The notes: generated by a model not told the origin, from the sequence alone. A stretch of DNA of 64,000 nucleotides from Lentibacter algarum (GCF_040580765.1 NZ_CP158687.1:1612001-1676000); one strand, 5' to 3'; positions 9,401-18,076 are shown, numbered from the stretch's first letter. Numbers and translations are program-made.

Positions 9401-12400
9401 GTGTTTGGATCAGTCAAGATATCAGGGAAGCCCGCAACCGGCAGGTTGGGATCGTCGCCAATATAATCGGAGAAGGTGTTTGTGCCCGCTTCGATAGTGT
9501 CGTCGCCGTCACCACCTACGATAAAGTCGGCGCCCTGGATGTCGACAATGCTGTCGTTGCCTTCGTTGCCGAAGACCTCGTCATCGTCAATGCCCGCAAA
9601 AATCGTGTCGTCACCTGTGCCACCTGTGATGGTGTCACGGTCGTCGCCTGTGCGGATGATATCATCCCCTGCACCGCCACTTACGTTGTCACGGTCATCT
9701 TCAGGATCGGAATCCACTGGCAAACCAGGGAAGACCTGTTCGTCAATGAGCGGATCAGAGCCTGATGTGTCGATCACATCATTGCCATCGCCGCCGCCAA
9801 CACTGTCGCGTCCGTCCCCACCATCGATGGTGTCGTCGCCGTCGCCGCCGTCGATGATGTCATTGCCCTCTTCGCCAAAGAGCGAGTCATCGCCCGCTTC
9901 GCCGCTGAGGTCGTCATCACCTGTGCCGCCCTGAACATCGTCGTCGCCGTCGCCCGCAAGCACCGTATCGGCACCGTCGCCCGCACGAACGATATCGTCG
10001 TTCACATCCTCACCAGGAATAATTTGGTCATTGGCGTCAATAAGGTCGCCATCAGGATCACCCGTGTACCCTGTATCAATCAAATCATCATTAGGCGTGC
10101 CCGACACAATACCGTCTGGCATTGCTGGGTCTTGGACCATAACCGTCACCGTCGCAGTGCTTTCGTTGCCTGCAGGGTCCGTGATTGTGTAGTCAAACGT
10201 GTCTGTGCCCGTGAAGCCCGCATCAGGCGTGTAAGTCACTGTGCCATCGGCGTTGATCACAACCGAGCCGTTCGCAGGGTCTGTGACACCCGCCACTGTG
10301 AGCGCTTCGCCTTCAGGATCACTGTCGTTGGCCAGCACCGCAATCACAACAGGCGTTCCAACATCTGTAGAGTTGGCATCATCCGTCGCAACAGGCGGCA
10401 GATCGGCAGGGTCTTCCACAACAACCGTCACCGTCGCGGTGCTTTCATTGCCTGCAGGGTCCGTGATTGTGTAGTCAAACGTGTCTGTGCCCGTGAAGCC
10501 CGCGTCAGGCGTGTAGGTCACGGTGCCATCGGCGTTGATCACAACCGAGCCGTTCAATGGCTCTGTCGTGCCCGTCACTGTCAGCGCTTCGCCTTCTGGA
10601 TCAGAGTCGTTCCCCAGAACATTGATCACAACAGGCGTGTCCAGATCGGTCGTATCCGCATCATCCGTCGCAACAGGTGGCAGATCGGCAGGGTCTTCCA
10701 CAACAACCGTCACCGTCGCGGTGCTTTCGTTGCCCGCAGGGTCCGTGATTGTGTAGTCAAACGTGTCAGTGCCCGTGAAGCCCGCATCAGGCGTGTAGGT
10801 CACTGTGCCATCGGCGTTGATCACAACCGAGCCGTTCAATGGCTCTGTTGTGTCCGTCACTGTCAGCGCTTCGCCCTCTGGGTCAGAGTCGTTCCCCAGA
10901 ACGTCGATCACAACAGGCGTGTCCAGATCGGTCGTATCCGCATCATCCGTCGCAACAGGCGGCAGATCTGCAGGGTCTTCCACAACAACCGTCACCGTCG
11001 CGGTGCTTTCGTTGCCCGCAGGGTCCGTGATTGTGTAATCAAACGTGTCTGTGCCCGTGAAGCCCGCGTCAGGCGTGTAAGTCACTGTGCCATCGGCGTT
11101 GATCACAACCGAGCCGTTCAATGGCTCTGTCGTGTCCGTCACTGTCAGCGCTTCGCCTTCTGGATCAGAGTCGTTGCCCAGAACGTCGATCACAACAGGC
11201 GTGTCCAGATCGGTCGTATCCGCATCATCCGTCGCAACAGGCGGCAGATCTGCAGGGTCTTCCACAACAACCGTCACCGTCGCAGTGCTTTCGTTGCCCG
11301 CAGGGTCCGTGATTGTGTAGTCAAACGTGTCAGTGCCCGTGAAGCCCGCATCAGGCGTGTAGGTCACTGTGCCATCGGCGTTGATCACAACCGAGCCGTT
11401 CAATGGCTCTGTTGTGTCCGTCACTGTCAGCGCTTCGCCCTCTGGGTCAGAGTCGTTCCCCAGAACATCAATCACAACAGGCGTGTCCAGATCGGTCGTA
11501 TCCGCATCATCCGTCGCAACAGGCGGCAGATCACCGTCGCCAACCTGAACGAAGACAACCGCTGTGGAATAGCTCCCCCCCGCGTCTTCCACCGTGTATT
11601 CGAAAGTATCCTGGCCTGAGAAGCCGGCATTCGGTGTGTAAGTCACTGTCCCGTCCGGGTTAATAACGACGGTGCCATTGACTGGCTCGGACGCATCCAC
11701 GACTGTTAGAACATCGCCCTCTGGGTCAGTGTCATTGCTCAACACGTTGATCACGACAGGCGTGTCTTCATCAGTTGTCGCCATATCGTCCACGGGCGTC
11801 GCAGGGGCGTTCGGGCCTGTGTCGCCAACCGTCACAGTGACAGTCGCGGTCGAAATGTTGCCGCCTTCGTCCTCAACGGAGTATTCAAACGTGTCTTCGC
11901 CCGTAAAGCCGGCATCGGGCGTATAGGTCACGGTCCCGTCCGCATTGATGACAACCGAACCATTCGCTGGCTCCGTTGTGTCTGTCACAGTCAAAGCGTC
12001 GCCTTCTGGGTCACTGTCGTTGCCCAAAACGTCGATCACAACAGCTGTGTCTTCGTCGGTTTCAGCCGCATCATCCACGAGCATGGCTGGCTGATTGTCC
12101 GCGGGGTCCGCAACAGTCACGGTGACAGTCGCTGTGCTCAGGTTTCCCTGCCCGTCTGTCACAGTATATTCAAAGCTATCTGTGCCAATAAAGCCTGTGT
12201 TCGGCGTGTAGGTCACCGTTCCGTCGCCATTGATCTGAACGGAACCATTGGCAGGTTCAGACGTATCCGTAACAGTCAGAGGGTCGCCCTCTGGGTCACT
12301 GTCGTTGCCCAAAACGTCCACGACAACAGCCGTGTCCTCATCGGTCAACGCGCTGTCATCCACCACAACAGGCGCATCATTGTCATCGGCGGGGCATGTC

Positions 12401-13008
12401 GAGAAGTGCAAATCAGAGACCATAACAGTCTGTTCACCAACGTCGCCATTGGCATACTCAATCTCGATCCGCGTGACGGGGCCGGCCACGGAAACAAGGG
12501 TTGAGGCTTCGCCATCTTCATAGCCGAAATTCGTATCACCGTCTGACAGGGTGTTGCCAGTTGCGGTCACATTGGAACCTGTTGTGAAAGTCACAGGCAG
12601 CTCGTTGCCATCAGGGCCATAGGCGCGGACGGTGACGATGTCTTGGTGTAGGGCAGATGTCGGATCGATATCATTGCCACCGCCGTCAATATCATTGAGG
12701 CGGAATGTTACGTTCTGCACGCAATCTTCAAACAAGGCATTTGAGGATGTAAAATCAAGCGTGGTGGTTGATGTGGCATCCACACCGCCTTCGCCGCCTT
12801 GACCGGACAGTTTCAGGAAAGACTGGCTGTCAAACGGATCACTCTCGGCAACATAGCCTGGCGCGTTGAACGTGACGCCGGAGGCCTCTTCGTCCTGTGC
12901 ATCAAAGCCTATGGTGACGTTAATACCGCCGGTGTCGACAGTTTGCGTTGGTTCAACATTGGTGCCAAACGCGCCCAACAAACCCCAATTCAGTACCAGA
13001 TCAGCCAT
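6493..13008 (-). CDS. giant secreted RTX/cadherin-like repeat protein with C-terminal Hint domain
   Basis: A 2171-residue protein. Residues 1 to about 210 form a unique N-terminal domain. About 212-963 hold eight tandem cadherin/VCBS-like Ig domains of roughly 94 residues, each with a DEDTPVV or DLDTPVV motif, VLGNDSDPEG and TVTYTPDAGFTGTDTF. About 963-1893 are RTX calcium-binding repeats (GGxGxDxUx) in larger modules. Residues 1979-2117 form a Hint domain starting CFTPGTAIATPRGE, with SPQHRIL as its His motif. No classical signal peptide is seen, which fits type I secretion through RTX signals. It is probably a surface or extracellular adhesin whose Hint domain may self-cleave. The open frame reaches 13134, but the ATG at 13008 has GAGG nine bases upstream and begins the conserved domain. 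No secretion genes are adjacent. Confidence 0.85.
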   Translation of the reverse strand: MADLVLNWGLLGAFGTNVEPTQTVDTGGINVTIGFDAQDEEASGVTFNAPGYVAESDPFDSQSFLKLSGQGGEGGVDATSTTTLDFTSSNALFEDCVQNVTFRLNDIDGGGNDIDPTSALHQDIVTVRAYGPDGNELPVTFTTGSNVTATGNTLSDGDTNFGYEDGEASTLVSVAGPVTRIEIEYANGDVGEQTVMVSDLHFSTCPADDNDAPVVVDDSALTDEDTAVVVDVLGNDSDPEGDPLTVTDTSEPANGSVQINGDGTVTYTPNTGFIGTDSFEYTVTDGQGNLSTATVTVTVADPADNQPAMLVDDAAETDEDTAVVIDVLGNDSDPEGDALTVTDTTEPANGSVVINADGTVTYTPDAGFTGEDTFEYSVEDEGGNISTATVTVTVGDTGPNAPATPVDDMATTDEDTPVVINVLSNDTDPEGDVLTVVDASEPVNGTVVINPDGTVTYTPNAGFSGQDTFEYTVEDAGGSYSTAVVFVQVGDGDLPPVATDDADTTDLDTPVVIDVLGNDSDPEGEALTVTDTTEPLNGSVVINADGTVTYTPDAGFTGTDTFDYTITDPAGNESTATVTVVVEDPADLPPVATDDADTTDLDTPVVIDVLGNDSDPEGEALTVTDTTEPLNGSVVINADGTVTYTPDAGFTGTDTFDYTITDPAGNESTATVTVVVEDPADLPPVATDDADTTDLDTPVVIDVLGNDSDPEGEALTVTDTTEPLNGSVVINADGTVTYTPDAGFTGTDTFDYTITDPAGNESTATVTVVVEDPADLPPVATDDADTTDLDTPVVINVLGNDSDPEGEALTVTGTTEPLNGSVVINADGTVTYTPDAGFTGTDTFDYTITDPAGNESTATVTVVVEDPADLPPVATDDANSTDVGTPVVIAVLANDSDPEGEALTVAGVTDPANGSVVINADGTVTYTPDAGFTGTDTFDYTITDPAGNESTATVTVMVQDPAMPDGIVSGTPNDDLIDTGYTGDPDGDLIDANDQIIPGEDVNDDIVRAGDGADTVLAGDGDDDVQGGTGDDDLSGEAGDDSLFGEEGNDIIDGGDGDDTIDGGDGRDSVGGGDGNDVIDTSGSDPLIDEQVFPGLPVDSDPEDDRDNVSGGAGDDIIRTGDDRDTITGGTGDDTIFAGIDDDEVFGNEGNDSIVDIQGADFIVGGDGDDTIEAGTNTFSDYIGDDPNLPVAGFPDILTDPNTTDGLDTVFGGAGNDVISTGDDADEIDGGTGNDTIDGGIDDDTITGGTGDDSIIGQHGADSIFGNDGDDFINAGGSTYGGNEPDATDILPENDRDFADGGAGNDTIFGEDDDDTLIGGDGDDFLDGGIDEDSLTGGNGSDTGIGGQGDDFIDLSGFLEEPDSTDPNPGNDRDLAEGGDGDDTIITGDDDDTILGGAGNDSIDAGIDEDSVIGGDGSDTIDGGEGDDFIDASGTTEELDATDPDPEDDRDSVIGGAGNDTILTGDDRDTIVSGDGDDSVDAGIDDDIVTTGQGSDTVDAGQGDDLIDTSGPDFDNAPDSEDLDPENDRDSVIAGAGNDTITTGDDRDTIDAGAGNDLVDAGIDDDSVIGGDGSDTIDGGDGNDVIDSSGGDNLTDDVDTDPEDDRDSIIGGNGDDTITTGDDDDTIVSGAGNDVVDAGIDDDLVTTGDGSDTVLGGQGNDTIDTSGSFLPLIDEADPFPDNDRDSVDAGAGDDVITTGDDDDTVIGGAGDDTIDTGIDDDLVDAGDGNDSVIAGQGNDTVVAGAGDDTVDGGDGDDSIIGGDGCDVVDAGAGNDFIDTSGPSPILDATDPNPLDDCDSVIGGAGNDTILTGDDADTIFGGLGDDLIDAGIDNDLVDGGAGNDTIDAGEGDDVVDGGAGDDSILGGLGADTLLGGDGQDYFGAITGGDVVDGGDGPAGERPNPDFDPALPISAENPEFVPNDFDTLDLTGAAEANNPGGSLNIIYTSDDREDGIVEFRDADGNVTSTMAFEEIENVVPCFTPGTAIATPRGERLVEDLKVGDKIITRDNGIQEIRWMGQKTLSGHELARSPNLRPILIQKGALGNNLPEHDILVSPQHRILINNERTSLYFEETEVLAAAKHLTELKGVDEVGTLGVTYVHFMFDNHEVVLSNGAWTESFQPGQSVIDGLGTEQRDEIFQLFPELKTEEGIKDYTAARRALKKHEAKLLVR
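7330..10120 (-). repeat. RTX repeat block organised in about nine 79-residue modules
   Basis: Within the giant gene, about 930 codons encode glycine-aspartate nonapeptides of the form GGxGxDxUx. They are grouped: each module opens with an acidic DPxPxxDRD linker, runs through about six nonapeptides including the phrases TGDDxDT and AGIDDD, and closes with IDTSG. I count nine such linkers, some diverged. One module is about 79 residues. Such repeats fold as calcium-bound beta rolls outside the cell. Confidence 0.8.
10120..11528 (-). repeat. five near-identical 282-bp tandem repeats
   Basis: The five C-proximal Ig-like domains of the giant gene are encoded by tandem units of exactly 282 bp (94 codons). 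The same boundary motif GATC occurs at 10401, 10683, 10965, 11247 and 11529. Neighbouring units differ at only a few scattered bases, many of them silent, while the three upstream domains (11529-12375) are clearly diverged. This points to recent duplication or gene conversion. Confidence 0.92.
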
Positions 13009-13898
13009 ATCAAAGCCCTCTTTAACAACCTCGGGGAACGCCCCGTCCGCCGATGGTGAACCCCAGGCTCGCGCCTGAACTTCGTTACAAAAATTGCAAA
13101 GCCATGTTGGAGAGAGGGCGAAAAGACGCCGCAAGCGCCAAGCGCCTCACGGCACTTGATCAGTTGGCAGCACTCGCCGCATCGTCTGAAAATAAGACTC
13201 AGCAGCGCTCTTCGCATCTTCCGATGCTTCGCAGTTCAGCGGTCGCCCCCGTGACCAAACTTACTACGCCCCCCAGTTGGGCAAACTCAGTGATAAGGCT
13301 ATTATGGCTTTGTCGAAAGATAAATTTGTCGGGAAAACAGGCGCATTTCTCCCCCTTCGCCCCTCAGACCTGGGCTTCACAGGTCAGGCCAAATCCGAAA
13401 ATTCAAGCATTGTTTCCAAAATCATGTTTTCGAGACGCGCAGGGTTTCGCATTGTTTTTCAAAGGCAAAGTCGTGTTCAAACCACAAAACGAGCCGAACG
13501 TGAGAGGCCTCAACTGTCAACAATGAAGAAACAATTAACCTTTGGATCATATTCGTGAATTAAATCGAAAGGCGCCCAAAGCCGCCGATTGGATTGATCA
13601 CGATTTCGACATGAATGGCGCAAGAGCCTGCGAATTGAACACGCTCCGAAAAAATTGCCACAATTCAAAGGAACGAATCAAACAAAAGAATCATGCAATT
13701 TAAAGCAAATCTCTCCCGATTCGGCATCAGCAGCCATTGCTCTCCTGGTCCCAGCCTTGAGCCGATCCATCACCTTCCCTCACAGCGTGTCATAACAGCC
13801 AGTTCAAACAACTGGCCCCAAGCGCAAGAACTTGGCATTAAGATAGGGAATTTTCGACCCAGCGTGCAGATATGTCAGGCCACGAAAAGGAAGCGAGC
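13009..13898. other. long intergenic region without a supported gene
   Basis: 890 bp between the divergent starts of the giant RTX gene and the hydrolase-like gene. Open frames here (plus strand 13053-13526, 13277-13558 and 13693-13983) overlap one another, lack ribosome sites and give composition-poor peptides. The right half (about 13540-13740) is AT-richer than the genes around it, as expected of promoter DNA for a regulated surface protein. I see no convincing operator, tRNA or terminator. Confidence 0.6.
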
Positions 13899-14630
13899 AT
13901 GGAACACCTCTATTCCGGACGCGACATGCGCGCCACTTTGCTCTGCCCAAAGACAGAAAGCCCGTCACAAACCCTCTTTGTGACCTTTAGCAACTTTCGG
14001 GGCGCGCCATCACTGGAAGATGACGGCTTTGGGCAGGATATTCTGAACAAAATGGGCATACCCGCCATTCACATTGTGACAGCAGGCAACACTTGGTTTC
14101 AAAGTCCAGAGGTCTTTGACCTCGCTCAAACTGTTCTCAAAACGCGCAGCAAGTTCGCCAAAGCCGTCGGCTACGGGTCAAGCATGGGCGGCTACGGCGC
14201 AATGATGTTATCAAACCTATTGCGCCTTGATGCCACGCTCACCCTTTCACCCCAATATAGCATCCAGCCCGAAAAGGTTCAGGGGGATAGCCGCTGGGCC
14301 AATATCGCCAGTGAGCTTAATTTTGTTTTTGACGATATGAACATTGGCATGAGTGCAACCGCCCGCCACAATCTATTCTATGATCCCTGCACCGCTGACA
14401 ACATTCATGCGCAACTCTTTGAGAAAAGAGGCGCAAACTGCTTTGCACTCCCTCATTCGGGGCACTCAAGCGCTGGATTTTTGCAACAAGTCGGCATGTT
14501 AACAGAGATTGTCATAGTCGCAGCCCAAGATCCGATGACAGATTTCAAATCTATTCATGAAATAGCACTAGAGCGCTCAGCGCGATCCGCGCTCTATGCC
14601 TTCAATCTGGGACAAGCCCAGAAATCATAG
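13899..14630 (+). CDS. alpha/beta hydrolase-like protein
   Basis: A 243-residue protein with a nucleophile elbow GYGSSMGGYGA, where Ser95 is the likely nucleophile, followed by TLSPQYSIQPEK, a phrase found in alpha/beta-hydrolase-like proteins of Rhodobacteraceae. A C-terminal HSGHSS could supply the catalytic His. The substrate is unknown; no signal peptide is seen, so it should be cytoplasmic. An ATG at 13872 is in frame but has no ribosome site; ATG 13899 has AAGGA seven bases upstream and is preferred. It stands alone between the RTX intergenic gap and tRNA-Leu. Hydrolase fold assignment is by motif only. Confidence 0.6.
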   Translation: MEHLYSGRDMRATLLCPKTESPSQTLFVTFSNFRGAPSLEDDGFGQDILNKMGIPAIHIVTAGNTWFQSPEVFDLAQTVLKTRSKFAKAVGYGSSMGGYGAMMLSNLLRLDATLTLSPQYSIQPEKVQGDSRWANIASELNFVFDDMNIGMSATARHNLFYDPCTADNIHAQLFEKRGANCFALPHSGHSSAGFLQQVGMLTEIVIVAAQDPMTDFKSIHEIALERSARSALYAFNLGQAQKS

Positions 14631-14717
14631 CGCTCAAACGAAACACGGACCCACGCAAAGCCACGCGCGTTTCTCTGCCAGTTTTCTGCCTTCGAACAAG
14701 GCTCGCTTAATGTGCAG

Positions 14718-14801
14718 TGGTACCCAAGGCCGGACTCGAACCGGCACGCCTCGCGGCGGGGGATTTTGAATCCCCTGCGTCTACCATTCCGCCACTTGGG
14801 C
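14718..14801 (-). tRNA. tRNA-Leu(CAA)
   Basis: Minus-strand cloverleaf with acceptor GCCCAAG pairing CTTGGGT, anticodon arm GGGGA-TTCAAAA-TCCCC giving anticodon CAA, a long class II variable arm CGCCGCGAGGCG, the T arm GGTTCGAGTCC and an encoded CCA end (14718-14720). The long variable arm and anticodon identify leucine. Confidence 0.95.
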
Positions 14802-14865
14802 ACATTGACTGCCGTTTAGCGCGTTGTTTGCCGCGCGAAAAGTCCAAAATGCATCTAAAGTGAAA

Positions 14866-16125
14866 TCAGCTTGAAACAGACACAAGCGGGCCGCGCGCAT
14901 TGAGCGCCTCAATATCCATACCCGCCAGCTTCTTATAGGCTCCTGCCGCCTCTTCCAGCTCAACTTGGCTCATCACATCACTGATGCTCTCAAACCCCTC
15001 GGGCGCTCGTTCAGCCACAATATCAAGGACTTTGTCAGGTCCAGCCCCGCGATTGGCGAGCACAAGCGCATTTACTGTCTCACGCCGTATCTCGTCATAG
15101 CGCTCCAATGCAGCGACGCCCTGCCCCATGTCGCGCAGCTCCCGCGCCAACACACGCGCATCAAGGATCGCCTGCGACGCGCCATTTGATCCAATCGGAT
15201 ACATCGCATGGGCCGCATCCCCCAAAAGCGTCATCCGCCCGTGGCTCCAGCGCGGCAATGGGTTGCGGTCGACCATCGGATATTCCCAGACACTCTGCGC
15301 CGTGGTGATGATCTCAGGCACATCGAGCCAATCAAACGTCCAGTCAGAAAAAACGCCCAGAAAGTCATCCAAGCGCCCTTCACGGTTCCAGTCCTGTTCG
15401 CGCCACACGTAATCTTCCGCCATGGCTCGGTCCGCAATCCAGTTGATCAGGCAGGTACCGTCATTAAACTCTTCGATCGGATAGCAGACAAACTTGCAGT
15501 CCCGCTTGCCCGCCATCGCCATGGTACGCCCGCCAAGGAAGCTCGGCCCCCGCGTGACACCCCGCCACATCATAATCCCGCCCCAATGAGCCGCGCCCTC
15601 ATCAGGATAAAGCGCCTGGCGCGCCGCAGAGTTGATGCCGTCTGCGGCCACAAAGACACTGCCAGCTGCGCAGCCAAGTGTTTCGCCCGTGCTTCGGTCG
15701 GCCAGTGTGATTTCAACACCCGTCGCAGTATCAACCGATCCCGTCACAGCGGCTCCCATCTGGATTACATCAGGCCCCGCCCGCTCCATAAGTGCGCGGT
15801 ACAGCAACATCTGCATCCCACCACGGTGGATCGAATATTGCGGCCAATGATAGCCCGCAAACTCACCTCGCGCCTCGCGCCAGATTTCACCGCCCTGCGC
15901 TGAAAAATACGCAACCTGCTTTGTGCGCAACCCGACCTTGTCGAGCTCCCCCTCAAGCCCAAGCTCAAACAACTCGCGGATCGCATGGGGCTGAACATTG
16001 ATCCCAACACCCAACGGACGAATTTCGCGGACGGCCTCAAATATCTTGAAAGGAATGCCAAGCTGATGCAGCGAAAGCCCGAGAGTCAGTCCACCAATGC
16101 CAGCGCCCGCGATCAAAACGGTCAT
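14866..16125 (-). CDS. FAD-dependent aromatic-type monooxygenase
   Basis: A 419-residue group A flavoprotein monooxygenase. The FAD-binding GAGIGGL motif starts at residue 7, and the second FAD motif GDAAHAMYPIGSNGASQAI starts at residue 302. Members hydroxylate aromatic acids such as salicylate or hydroxybenzoates, or other ring compounds, with NAD(P)H and O2; the substrate cannot be told. It is cytoplasmic. The open frame goes up to 16299, but this reaches into the divergent gene; the ATG at 16125 has GGAGG seven bases upstream and sits right before the FAD fold. No catabolic partner genes are adjacent, which leaves its pathway open. Confidence 0.8.
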   Translation of the reverse strand: MTVLIAGAGIGGLTLGLSLHQLGIPFKIFEAVREIRPLGVGINVQPHAIRELFELGLEGELDKVGLRTKQVAYFSAQGGEIWREARGEFAGYHWPQYSIHRGGMQMLLYRALMERAGPDVIQMGAAVTGSVDTATGVEITLADRSTGETLGCAAGSVFVAADGINSAARQALYPDEGAAHWGGIMMWRGVTRGPSFLGGRTMAMAGKRDCKFVCYPIEEFNDGTCLINWIADRAMAEDYVWREQDWNREGRLDDFLGVFSDWTFDWLDVPEIITTAQSVWEYPMVDRNPLPRWSHGRMTLLGDAAHAMYPIGSNGASQAILDARVLARELRDMGQGVAALERYDEIRRETVNALVLANRGAGPDKVLDIVAERAPEGFESISDVMSQVELEEAAGAYKKLAGMDIEALNARGPLVSVSS

Positions 16126-16248
16126 TATGAATGCCTCCGTATAAATTTTCCCCCATGTTAAAGGACGCCAAAGCCTTGACGCCAGCGCAAAAGCGCGGCC
16201 CAATAGGCGAAGGCAGTAAGAACAACAATAAAAACAAAGAGCAGAACA

Positions 16249-16827
16249 ATGTTGCGCAGGCTTTATGACTGGACAATGCGGCTCGCCGAACATCGCCACG
16301 CGATGTGGTGGCTGGCGTTCGTGGCGTTCATCGAATCTTCGGTGTTTCCCATTCCACCCGATATCCTGATGATCCCGATGATCCTCGCCCGTCCCTCGCG
16401 CGCATGGCTCATCGCCTCTGTGGCGCTCACCGCCTCTGTCATTGGCGGGCTCTTGGGCTACGCCATAGGCGCATTGGCCTTTACCGAGCTAGGCCAGCCG
16501 ATCCTTGAGAGCTTGGGCAAGGGCGATGCCGTCGCCGCCTTCAATGAGCGCTTTAACGATGTCGGCTTCTGGGCCGTGCTCGTCGCAGGCATGACACCGT
16601 TCCCCTATAAGGTCATCACGATCATGTCGGGCTGGACAGGGATGCCCCTTCTCACCTTTATCGTCACATCTATTCTTGCCCGCGGATTGCGCTTTTATAT
16701 CGTGGCATTCCTGCTCTGGAAATTTGGCGCACCTATTCGTGACTTTATCGAGCGGCGTCTTGGCCTTATGTTCATCCTATTCTGCGCGCTCCTTCTGGGC
16801 GGCTTTTATGTGGTGAAATTTTTATGA
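16249..16827 (+). CDS. DedA/YqaA-family membrane protein
   Basis: A 192-residue integral membrane protein of the DedA/VTT (SNARE-associated Golgi) superfamily, YqaA branch. The segments FIESSVFPIPPDILMIPM and MTPFPYKVITIMSG are the two conserved re-entrant loops, with membrane segments between and after them. Relatives move undecaprenyl phosphate or phosphatidylethanolamine across the inner membrane or preserve envelope potential; the function of this member is not proven. Its last four bases overlap the start of dsbB (ATGA), so the two are an operon. Confidence 0.8.
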   Translation: MLRRLYDWTMRLAEHRHAMWWLAFVAFIESSVFPIPPDILMIPMILARPSRAWLIASVALTASVIGGLLGYAIGALAFTELGQPILESLGKGDAVAAFNERFNDVGFWAVLVAGMTPFPYKVITIMSGWTGMPLLTFIVTSILARGLRFYIVAFLLWKFGAPIRDFIERRLGLMFILFCALLLGGFYVVKFL

Positions 16828-17291
16828 CCTTCTCGCGCCCCAATCTTATCTTGCTGGCAGGCCTCGGTTCTGGCGCCATGATGTTGGGCGCGCTCGGTTT
16901 TCAACACATCGGAGAGATGCCGCCTTGCAAACTTTGCATCTGGCAGCGCTACCCCCATGTTGTTGCCATCCTGCTCGCCATGATCGGGCTGATGGTCCCC
17001 GGTCGGCTCTTGCCGCTCCTCGGTGCGCTCGCCGCGCTCACCACTGCCGCCATTGGCGTCTATCATACGGGTGTTGAGCGCAAACTCTGGGCTGGGCCCT
17101 CAAGCTGCACCTCAAGCGACATCTCAGGGCTCAGTGCACAAGACCTGCTCAACCAGATCATGGCCGCCCCCATCGTGCGCTGCGACGAAGCCCCATGGGA
17201 GCTCTTCACCCTCTCTATGGCCAGCTGGAACGCCATAGCCTCCATCGCCCTCACGCTAATCTGGCTGGCTGCGGCAAAGAACAGGGTTTGA
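16824..17291 (+). CDS. dsbB: disulfide bond formation protein DsbB
   Basis: A 155-residue four-helix inner membrane protein. PPCKLCIWQRYPH gives the first redox pair Cys35/Cys38 with the quinone-site Arg; Cys95 and Cys120 form the second, periplasmic pair. DsbB reoxidises DsbA and passes electrons to ubiquinone. The length is close to the family norm. It starts inside the last codons of the upstream DedA-like gene. No DsbA is seen in the window; the small exported two-cysteine protein downstream at 17550 could be a client, but that is only a guess from position. Confidence 0.88.
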   Translation: MTFSRPNLILLAGLGSGAMMLGALGFQHIGEMPPCKLCIWQRYPHVVAILLAMIGLMVPGRLLPLLGALAALTTAAIGVYHTGVERKLWAGPSSCTSSDISGLSAQDLLNQIMAAPIVRCDEAPWELFTLSMASWNAIASIALTLIWLAAAKNRV

Positions 17292-17549
17292 ATATCCTAT
17301 AGGGTGTTGGTATCTTGCCCCACCCCACGAGACAGCAAACAAGCCTTTTGGGTGTCTCTATTTGCATAGACGGTCTCTTTGCAAGACTGCGGCCTACATA
17401 AACAAAAAGAGCTGCCTTCAGATGATTGTTCAATTTTCCCAATGATACCCTAGGCTCCGCCTCTCAACCCCTTTCTCGCTTCCATTTTTGCCTTAAGACT
17501 GCCTTATTGAGCCGTAAAAAGGGTACAAGAACAGGCAAAGGAGATGGAT

Positions 17550-17903
17550 ATGAGAAACCTTTTGATGGCCGCTGCGCTTTTCTGGCCTTCTGTCTATGGC
17601 TTGGCGACAGGCGCTCAAGCAGGTGAAACCGTCCTACTATTCGAAGACACCGATGACCTGCCCCCGCCCTACAAACAGTGGTGGTATGCAACACAAGCCG
17701 ACAACAGCTCCTACGACCAAGCCTATGAGGTATTCATACGCGGCGAAGGGAAGCGCGGAGATTTTTTTGGTATTCTGCGGGTCGATTGCCTCAACGCTAA
17801 GCACTCCGAGTGGCTCGCCACAGGCGGAATTATGAGTGCCGGCGCTGTCCCAGCTCGCGCAATCTCTGAACTGCGTCAACAGACATGCAAGAATGGCGGC
17901 TAA
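17550..17903 (+). CDS. small exported protein of unknown function
   Basis: A 117-residue protein with a typical signal peptide (RNLLMAAALFWPSVYGLATG, then AQA cleavage before GETV). The mature part of about 95 residues is polar and contains two cysteines, in VDCLNAKHSEW and near the C-terminus in QQTCKNGG, which could form one disulfide. I recognise no family. Two ATGs lie close together (17544 and 17550); AAAGGAG at 17537-17543 is properly spaced only for 17550. It is preceded by 258 bp without features and followed by the repeated GTGCAC element. Confidence 0.6.
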   Translation: MRNLLMAAALFWPSVYGLATGAQAGETVLLFEDTDDLPPPYKQWWYATQADNSSYDQAYEVFIRGEGKRGDFFGILRVDCLNAKHSEWLATGGIMSAGAVPARAISELRQQTCKNGG

Positions 17904-18076
17904 AAGGGACCGGATTGATGCCTGAACACGCCGGAAGACCGATAGAGGCCTCGGCCTGAGCACCTCTCAGATCACATTTGATTTTTGAGAGGTATTTGCA
18001 GACGCTGATGTTCGCCGCTTGCGGTCCATAATAGCTTTCTCCACCTCCCCCAAAGCACGAAGCGTTGAGTAAAGAC

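Noticed and set aside
10120..11528. Regular repeats considered as a CRISPR array
   Set aside because: Units are 282 bp and coding, with no spacer structure and no cas genes.
10024..11619. Plus-strand 531-codon open frame and several 77-codon frames inside the repeats
   Set aside because: They are antisense to the 282-bp repeats of the giant gene and repeat with the same period; the peptides have no known fold and no ribosome sites.
13053..13983. Three overlapping plus-strand frames between the giant gene and the hydrolase
   Set aside because: No ribosome sites, unlikely composition, and mutual overlap; treated as non-coding.
14594..14803. Minus-strand frame over tRNA-Leu
   Set aside because: It is a chance translation of the tRNA gene.
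15208..15903. Plus-strand 231-codon frame inside the monooxygenase gene
   Set aside because: Antisense to a gene with clear FAD motifs; no independent support.
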